Of a stretch of DNA of 64,000 bases, positions 56,695 through 64,000 are shown piece by piece. Under the pieces are notes generated by a model. The model ran no database searches. It saw only the letters and a list, made by a program, of their open reading frames with translations, and had not been told where the DNA came from. Both the position numbers and the translations under genes were made by a program. Source of the stretch: Meghimatium bilineatum (lineage: Eukaryota; Mollusca; Gastropoda; Stylommatophora; Philomycidae); assembly GCA_034231615.1 (NCBI GenBank), contig CM067298.1:53782883-53846882 (forward strand), read 5' to 3'. How positions within the stretch are numbered: position 1 is the first letter of the stretch; every line of letters starts with the position of its first letter.

Positions 56695-57770
56695 ACATTC
56701 TTTCTAGTCTTTAAATTTGGGCTACAGCCAAAGTAGATGATATACCGTTATATTGAGGCTCTGTTATGGAACATTTGTAGCATGTCATCTATTCAATTAC
56801 ACCTCTAAATGGTAGGTCCCTTCAATAAGCATTACACTAAGCCGAGAGCTGAAGTCTCCTAGGTATGAAAGAAAACTCAGAAAAACAACCCCACTGCAAA
56901 TACGAAGTAAGAGCTAATTCCTTCAATTCCTGGGATTCTCAAGCATTCAAATTCAATGAAACGAGGCCTCAGTTGCAAAGAAAGAAGTCCAAACCAAATT
57001 TAATGCACATCATTTCATTGTTAAAGTCTGAAAGGTTCTTCATACAAAGATTGAAACATTAATTCCCCCCCCCAAAAATGTTGACATATATTTGAAATTT
57101 GGTGTCCATTAGTACGGGCAATAATGGTTCCTTTCCCTTTGTATTGCATGAGTATATATATATATATATATATATATGAACCCAAAAAAGCAAGCCCTAT
57201 ACGAAAAATGTGTTACTTTAAAAATTACAACAACAATGACTTTATTATTTTTCAATTTTTAGAAAGAAATGGTTCAGTTTCAAACAAAATTATTTAGTTT
57301 ACAATAAAATAGTATTCTTGACGTTAACCTATGCTAACTCCCCGCCCTTCCCCTGCCCCTACCTCCAAAATAGGCAGGAAAACATTTTTTCAACCCCTTA
57401 ACCTTAATATTGACGTAGTGTATGCACATTCACTACGGTGGATCCCTATAAGTAACATGTCTCATTGCTATGTTCACTTACAAATGAGCAAAAATTAGAA
57501 GGCAGTAGTGGGTATTTTAACAAGGTCCATCAACGGAAACCTATTCACCTCGCACCTTGAGTCACCACGTTTTACAATTTCTACTAATACATTCAACGTG
57601 TTAGAGATGCGGCGTGATCTAGTTCTGAAAACATATTGACAGGAGGTGCGAGAGGAATAGGTGTCATGTTAACGGCATATTGTTTATCCCGTCACTGCCT
57701 TCTGATTTTTCTATATAACACTCGTTTGTTCCTATTTATGTTATAGAAAACAGCAATTATCTTCAAACTG
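56695..57770. other. Unassigned DNA
   Basis: Contains a (TA)n tract at 57152-57177 and a C run near 57066. No gene was recognised. Confidence 0.45.
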
Positions 57771-57776
57771 TGTATG

Positions 57777-58070
57777 TGCATCTATATTGGATCAGTTATC
57801 TTAGAACAGTATATTTGCATCTATATTGTTTCAGTTATCTTAGAACAGTATATTTGCATCTATATTGTTTCAGGTATCTTAGAACAGTATATTTACATCT
57901 TTATTGTTTCAGTTATCTTAGAACAGTATATTTGCTTCTATATTTCTTCAGCTATCTTAGAACAGTATATTTGCATCCATATTGGTTATCTTCGAAAAGT
58001 ATATTTGCATCTATATTGTTTCAGTAATCGTAGAACTGTATATTTGCATTTATATTGGTTCATTTTTTCT
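57777..58070. repeat. 39-bp minisatellite
   Basis: About eight units of 39 bp based on TTAGAACAGTATATTTGCAT and CTATATTGTTTCAG. One unit near 57980 carries a deletion. The period is a multiple of three, so two frames stay open and repeat a 13-residue unit. Confidence 0.92.
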
Positions 58071-58439
58071 CTTAAGTTTTATTCGCTTCTGTATTGCCTC
58101 TTTACGTTTAAGCGTTAGATGAAGTGTTATAACGTCCGTCCCCTGATGTTATCGCGCTCTGTGAGAAACCCTTGTTTAAATAGTGATATATAAACATTGG
58201 AACACATACCAATTTCTTAATACTAATTATTATTAAGAAATACCAACCGATTGATGCCGGTGATTGAATTGGAATAAAGAATGGTACCACTGGTGAAGCG
58301 TCATGCATGTTGTATAAGGCGGCTAAGAATGTTTAGTATATTATTGAATTTGTCATTCTGAAAAAGTTAACTCATATCATTTATTAATGGCGAAGTTGTG
58401 TGGGATGTTAGTGAGTATAAGATGTTAGCTACCTCACAT

Positions 58440-58597
58440 TTAAATATCTCTGCTAATTGAGAGAGGTAGCCATCTCCTCTCCCTCACAATCTTTACTTTC
58501 CTGATTAATCCGTTACCCAATTAAGGCTGACTCGAACTAGGAAACACTCATATGCGAAGCCAGCGCAATAACCACTGCACTATCCTGCCACCTCTCA
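58440..58597 (-). repeat. tRNA-derived SINE-like element
   Basis: The minus strand from 58597 begins GGTGGCAGGATAGTGCAGTG, containing an A-box-like TAGTGCAGTGG. A B-box-like AGTTCGAGTC follows at about 58541-58532. A non-tRNA body continues to about 58440. No second copy was noticed in this window. Confidence 0.6.
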
Positions 58598-58599
58598 TT

Positions 58600-59525
58600 G
58601 TGTACACGGTTATACAGGCGTTACATGCCATTCTGAATTATGCTGTGTAAGTTCGATATGTATGTACACAACTATCATATTCTAGCTGTATGTCACTGCA
58701 CAATGCATCCCTTGCTGTGGTCTACATTCCTCTAATCTCCCTTACTCTGATAACGAAACGTAGACGAAGAGTAAAGCTAGCCAGATAATCTGTGAAAACT
58801 GCCTACCCATTGATTGATAGTTCAACAAAACTCAATGAACATAATTGGGTAATTTAGCAAATTGGTTGCACATTACAGTATATCTAAATCGTACATTTGT
58901 AAATATTACAGTAAAATTACTGGCTAAAACAACACACTTGATGAGAAAACGTTTGATTGAAACAGACATTGCTTTATAAAGTAACGCAATGCCATTTTTA
59001 TCTCAGAAAAACGGATAGACACACGGTAATTTGGTAAATACATGATAATACCATTTTAACAGAGAAAAACAGTGCTGGACATAACGTGATTTCATGAATA
59101 GTTAAAAAGAGAAAATAAGAAAACAGTAGTCGGAATTTGAAATAGTTCCTTTCAGCTGAAAATAAGTGCACCTGAACGGCTCTGGTTCTGCTCCCGTCTC
59201 AATCCGTATGCATTTTTTTTTATAACTCCTCAGTGTTTTCTATTAATTATTTTCATTTGCCGGTTTTAATTAGTTTAGAAATGATAAGAGTCAATTATTG
59301 TTTACCTAAATACGACACCGTGCAGGAGTTGCGAATTAATACAAATTATTATATTTTTATATTAAATTATTATTAAAACATAAATTAAAAATACGGATCA
59401 GTCAACAATCAGTTGAATTGAATTGGTAGCATATCCTATTCCAGACATAGTCACAAACCCAGCATGTTTTTGCTGTAGTGATTTTCTAGGGCAATATAAA
59501 TATGTTCAGTAGTTTGTCAGTGCTT
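58600..59525. other. Unassigned DNA
   Basis: No feature was recognised. Confidence 0.4.
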
Positions 59526-59530
59526 TCTGA

Positions 59531-59905
59531 AACAATCAATCAATCAAGTGCCATGCCAACTGGCGTAGGCGATCATGTTTCTCCACGACTCTTTGTCTCT
59601 GGTGTTGTCAATAAGCTCGGTTGGTGAGCTTCTACTGTGCCACGATACAAGCCCATCTAGTAACTTTTCTCTTTGTCGACCTCTATCTTTTCTCCCTTTG
59701 ATCTTTCCAGTGGTTATTAAGTGTTCAAGCTGTGTTCTTCTCAGCACATGCCCTAGAAACCTTGATTGTCTGCCTCTAATGTTTGATAGGATTGTTCTCT
59801 TTACGCCAGCATCAATGAGAACCTCTGCATTAGTTTTTTGGGCTGTCCATGGTATTTTCATCATTCTTCTCAGAAACCACATTTTGTAGCCTCCAGTTCA
59901 CTTTG
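59531..59905 (-). mobile_element. RTE-like LINE 3' end (minus strand)
   Basis: A minus-strand open frame, 59882-59544, of 112 codons encodes MWFLRRMMKIPWTAQKTNAE, RFLGHVLRRTQLEHL and GRQREKLLDGL, the C-terminal tail of the RTE-like family at 5.7-9.0 kb. The 3' end at 59531 is a (TTGA)n tail. It is clearly a different subfamily from the 5.7-kb copies. It is 5'-truncated near 59905. Confidence 0.85.
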
Positions 59906-59969
59906 AATTTTCTTGTTTATAAAATATATGCAAAGGAATTTGCTAATTTTAATTACAAAACAGACTAAT

Positions 59970-60490
59970 AACAACAACAAAAGCAGACGACGTTTCGACT
60001 GAGTAGTCTCATCGGAACAACACAACAATAACTGAATACTTCACGAAAAGAAAGACACAAAGTATAAAAATAAGATATAAGCAGAGGTTGGTAATAAATT
60101 GGTATAATATCTAGAAGAGAGTGAAGACGGAATACAGGTACAAAAAGATAGCAATAACATAAATAGAGAAAATAGCAAGTATGATAAAAGAGTAAATAAA
60201 GAAATGGATAGTCTTTTCTAAATATCGAGGTATGTTTACAATTCCGAAAATAAGTAGACTAGAACTAAACATGATAGAAAGCAGAACCATGTCTAGAATT
60301 TTATCCTGGTGTGCTTGTCTTTCTTTCTCAATGTCTTCTTATTGTCTCTCATTTATTATCAACTATCGGCTTTGTTTCTCTCTTCTATTCATATTATGTC
60401 TCTTTGTGTAATATTCATATTGTCTGTAGTTTGTTTCTTCCTGCTGAAGACTTCCTAATCAAAACGTCGTCTGTTTTTGTAGTTGTTGTT
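59970..60490. repeat. Fold-back (inverted repeat) structure
   Basis: The left arm near 59970-60060 contains GCAGACGACGTTTCGACT. The right arm near 60385-60490 contains AAAACGTCGTCTGTTTTTGT. The best-matched ~30 bp are at the outer ends and similarity declines inward over ~90 bp. It could be a MITE or two opposed copies of one repeat. Confidence 0.65.
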
Positions 60491-60494
60491 AATA

Positions 60495-61450
60495 TGTTGA
60501 GTACTTTAACATTGGGAGCTGCCCTTTCATAGTTCAGTTCTTTTCGTTATATTATGCGGGGATTCTCAGCCTTTACACCTATAGTACTTTCTGTTGTTCC
60601 AGATAGTGGAGATTTATTTCAGCGAAACAGTGACATCACTTATCTACTCCAGTCTGAAGCTGTGGTAATAAACAAAATGCAAAGAACGAAGCATGGTCAT
60701 GTAGTAGGAATGGTAAATGACCGGCATGCAAATACAGTGTATGACATTCTTAAATCGAATTTTTACGAAACTGTATCTTGCAAACCGGCAAAGTATACAA
60801 TCTTTTCGACAATCCTGTTTTCTGTTTTCCCACGTTAATACCGTACTGCATTGACGTTACCCTTCAGAGGAATGTTATGAGTTGATACGATATACTGAAA
60901 ACTAACGTCACTGGTCTGACAGAATGAGCTCTCATTGGCACATACACCGGTCATATATATGCAATCCACAAACGTAATTTAAGTGGCAATAACGTAATAC
61001 AATTTAACATTTAACAACCTGCATTTAACACCGCTCTAAAAGGTCACGTATATATGTATGGCTGTTAACGGTAACTACTCAGAAAAAAATATTAAAATTT
61101 ATGTCAGAAATATTGTTTTATATACATCAACTACAACCAACATATTATCACAACAGTTGCCGATGCCGTATCTGATATTATCTGAATTGCATTTCCAACA
61201 CGATCCTCTCATTGTCCAGGGTTGAATTGTGTACCTAAACGTTTTACCTATAAACTGTGCATCAGTTGACGTGTTTATACTTATTCTTCTAGATAATCGT
61301 ATATAAATTACCTGTCACATATGCTAGTAGAGGTAGAATTAGCAAATCCTCATATTGGAGAGAATCACATCTTCAAACTATGGACACAAGTCATCTCGGG
61401 ATATAGTATGTCCGAATCATACTCAGAAGCCGTCTCCATGTCAAAGGTTG
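60495..61450. other. Unassigned DNA
   Basis: A 94-codon plus frame at 60554-60838 has no family I recognise. No other structure was seen. Confidence 0.4.
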
Positions 61451-61453
61451 GCA

Positions 61454-61590
61454 GCAATGGACATCCGATATTCTAAGTCGTGTGTTTTGGTAGTGTACTC
61501 AAGTGTACTCTCCACGTTGAAGATTAGCTGCAATGGACATCCGACATCCTGAGTCTTTTGTCTTGGTAGTGTACTCTACCAAATTGTGTC
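61454..61590. repeat. 76-bp tandem duplication
   Basis: GCAATGGACATCCGA recurs at 61454 and 61530, each followed by a similar TTTTGGTAGTGTACTC-type block. The second unit is partial. Confidence 0.75.
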
Positions 61591-61852
61591 CTAAGAATGA
61601 TCATGTTGTTTACCATCAAATTGTATATCGGCCTATCTCTTGGTCTCTGCCCCTCAACTCTACCCCCCCCCCCCAGTAATGATGTCTTTAACAATGTGTC
61701 TTGATAGTTATTTCCAGGCGCTCTCATGTATTAAATTCCCATTTAATTTATTGCGTACGTTTCGTCTTTTTCGTCATGTGAAGTGTTGTTATGACATCTT
61801 TGTTTTTTGTCTTATTCTGCGAAGTTCTCCCTCTTCACATATATATGTAAAT

Positions 61853-62045
61853 ATTCTTCTTCTTCTTTCGTTCACTTCAACAATGTCTATATCTGCAAGT
61901 CTGTCTCCTTAATAAAACTTACTGTCTTTTGTAGTTCATACAGTGGCCGATAGAGATTTGATTCCAGTGTTGTTTCCTCTGGCAAATATGTCAGCCTCAG
62001 CGTTTCATACTCAGAACAATCAGAACAATCTTGAAGTATATGCTT

Positions 62046-62050
<5 letters not shown>
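61853..62050 (-). mobile_element. I-like LINE 3' end, short (minus strand)
   Basis: About 198 bp match the 3' end of the 18.4- and 51.5-kb LINEs, from the (GAA)n tail at 61853 to the C-terminal Cys/His region. It is truncated where a (TA)n tract begins, and an ATCAGAACA duplication near 62010 breaks the frame. Confidence 0.85.
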
Positions 62051-62114
<64 letters not shown>

Positions 62115-62115
62115 G
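62049..62115. repeat. (TA)n microsatellite
   Basis: TA-rich tract with a few interruptions, adjoining the truncated LINE end. Confidence 0.9.
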
Positions 62116-62116
62116 C

Positions 62117-62240
62117 CATCAATGCGGTTATTTAATGTATTGTCCATTATCCATACTTCAGAGCCATACAGTCATGTATACAAAGAAGATGAAGCACCTA
62201 TGTAAGATTTTACTTGCATTTTAACTACGCATTCTGATTT
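62117..62240 (-). mobile_element. Possible LINE RT C-terminal scrap
   Basis: The minus strand reads LYGSEVWIMDNTLNNRIDG, close to the common LLYGSEVW......NR.D block. Very short. Confidence 0.45.
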
Positions 62241-62244
62241 TCTC

Positions 62245-63295
62245 ACTTCTCATTTTGACTCATTTGATTTCAAATATACCCTCCTTTTAGTTATTCGTCA
62301 AGAAATAATGCTTTTTTCTTATGCCCAGAATAGTATATTGGCTTTATTTATTTTTCCTTCAGTAGTTCTTTTGCATAGCTATTTTTTCTTTAGACTATCC
62401 ATTTATCATGGGAGATACATTTCTCCTTACACAATATGTACCATATTATTTCAGGTCACCCACTTATTGAAGTTATAATTAATGATCTCAATTTTAGGTT
62501 TAGAGAAATCAGAGACTTCGTAATACAATGTATGCCAATGAACCAGAAGAACTTACAATAACTAACATTAAAATGAAAGTAAGCATCACTTGCACAAATC
62601 ACATTAATTTAAAGAAAATTTTGATAATAATTGGTGTCAACTTCATGATAACTTCAAATTAAATGATTAATAATAAATGATAAATGGTAAGATAAATGAT
62701 AACACATATTCATTTTTATCACAAAATATTATAAGTCAGAGATAATTTTAGTTTACAAAGTCACATGTAACAGTTTATATCTTCTCAAGTCAGAAATACG
62801 TTTTGTAATAATGATCTTTTCCTTACTAATTGATATTTAACTTTTGCAATTAAATGGTTTATCACACTAATTGACAATGTCTGTGGAATCATTACATATA
62901 TCTCATCAATTGTGAAATACGAGTTGCGATTCCTAGCTCTATCTCAATGTATGCCAGATAACTTATGTCATTAATATGTACATCGTAATAAATGCTAGAT
63001 AACTTGTACCATCACTATTTATATCCAAGCAAGTCCTAAATACTGTTTGTTATCACTACTTCATTCTCAGAAAGTGCTAGATAATGGTGTACATGGTATT
63101 TCTGTATCATTAAATGAGAGATAACTATTCACATCACTAGGTGTATCTCAAGTGCTAGACAAATGTTGACTTATTTAGTTCTTTCTCAAGTATTAGATAA
63201 CGTTTGGCAATACTATTTTAGTTCAATAAGTGTGATACACCACTAGTACTGGCTACGTTTATATCACCGAAGAGTCACCTTAAGTACACAGTGTA
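62245..63295. other. Unassigned A+T-rich DNA
   Basis: Loosely recurring GTGCTAGATAA-like blocks appear from about 62940 to 63220 and may be a very old tandem repeat. No gene was seen. Confidence 0.4.
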
Positions 63296-63309
63296 TAACA
63301 TCGCGCAGT

Positions 63310-63720
63310 GGATAAGTCGACGAAGGTGATCCGCTGGCTCAAGAGGGTGCTGCTAATTATCAAACAGATGTGCCAAAATTACCATAAAAATAAACAGACG
63401 AAGAAAGAAATTAGAAGCGCAAGATGACTATCAAATGAACAGATTAGACACGTTAGTATGCTAGTCTTCAGAACAGGAGACAACCGACTCCACAGTCACA
63501 TGTATACATAATTTAAGATTGACAACACAGCCATGTGCACATGTAGATAGGCAGCCGATCATAACTTTCAAATATTTTCAGAATATTAAACGATGAGACA
63601 AACACACTGACCTAGCGAAACATCACTGGAAGAAGAAAAAATATATGAAACCTATGTTGCCAAAAAAACACCAATTAAGTTCATAAAAGAGATACAATTT
63701 CAGATGCCACGAAAATAGAA
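63310..63720 (+). mobile_element. Degenerate I-like LINE 3' end
   Basis: On the plus strand, scattered frames recall the I-like family: PLAQEGAANYQTDVP (for LAKEGAAEDQPDIP), AQDDYQMNR (for TQDDYHIMNR), and a nucleotide block near 63480-63540 that matches the RSHMYTKFKIGNTAMC-coding region. It is an old copy with many indels. Confidence 0.65.
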
Positions 63721-63724
63721 TAAG

Positions 63725-64000
63725 AACAATTTACTATATCTGATGAGTCTATATATTTGAATGTTAGGCTGCAATCAGGATAAATTATCTATCTTAGATT
63801 AGATATCAATTTTATTTTTACATTTGGTAGTATATCGTTTTCAGGACTTAGCGATCAACCAAACATTTTTCTCTGCACTGATTTTATTGGCAATATCTTA
63901 CGTCAAGTATGGTATCATTGTTTACTGATATACTTACCGTATATATGTATCATATTAAAGATATGTATAAACTACTATCATAGTGAATATTGTATCTGTT
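63725..64000. other. Unassigned DNA
   Basis: No feature was seen up to the window edge. Confidence 0.4.

Noticed and set aside
1340-58597. True tRNA genes at the tRNA-like sites (1.37, 26.9, 30.25, 42.6 and 58.57 kb)
   Set aside because: A- and B-box-like sites are present but no convincing acceptor stem or anticodon arm could be built, and several are followed by SINE-like bodies.
1-64000. Bacterial-type defence or secondary-metabolite system
   Set aside because: There are no operon-like gene clusters or ribosome-binding-site-led ORFs. LINEs, SINE-like repeats and minisatellites indicate an animal nuclear genome.

Overview
This window looks like repeat-dense, A+T-rich nuclear DNA from an invertebrate animal. 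I found no bacterial operons, no ribosomal RNA, no convincing tRNA gene and no recognisable host protein-coding gene. Nearly all recognisable coding sequence belongs to non-LTR retrotransposons (LINEs) or Tc1/mariner-type DNA transposons in various states of decay. The LINE families and some SINE-like fragments resemble repeats I associate with molluscs. A mollusc or another lophotrochozoan is my best guess, but it is an inference from family resemblance and was not tested by a search.

Layout. 1-5.3 kb: mostly unassigned, with a tRNA-like SINE head, two LINE tails and a 106-bp tandem duplication. 5.3-9.0 kb: an RTE-like LINE (+) split by a second copy of its own family (-), bounded by a 10-bp target-site duplication. 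9.5-12.6 kb: a long (TA)n tract, another LINE and a Tc1-like relic. 14.6-15.8 kb: a 41-bp satellite interrupted by an RNase H-bearing I-like LINE. 17.4-21.0 kb: a 1.5-kb I-like LINE whose 483-codon frame is open, lying between two ~1.04-kb direct repeats. 21-26 kb: decayed LINEs, one with a nested LINE tail. 26.5-33.5 kb: a compound repeat with a tRNA-like module, paired SINE-like elements, RNase H LINE tails and minisatellites. 34-39.3 kb: a Tc1-like relic and a duplicated ~770-bp block. 40-45.5 kb: a 42-bp minisatellite and old LINEs. 46.8-47.6 and 49.4-51.0 kb: RNase H and RT remnants. 51.3-54.6 kb: a Tc1-like element interrupted by a 2.9-kb I-like LINE with a 16-bp target-site duplication. 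54.7-64 kb: fragments, a 39-bp minisatellite, a fold-back structure and more LINE ends.

How the parts relate. The content is best read as layers of insertion rather than cooperating genes. Two LINE groups look youngest: the RTE-like family with (TGA)n or (TTGA)n ends, and the I-like family with (GAA)n ends. Both carry long reading frames and two have clear target-site duplications. Both groups have inserted into older repeats. No dedicated novel system is evident. The most notable objects are the nested self-insertion that forms a ~1.43-kb inverted repeat, the I-like LINE between kilobase direct repeats, the LINE-in-Tc1 nest, and the 46-bp direct repeats around a 1.27-kb segment.
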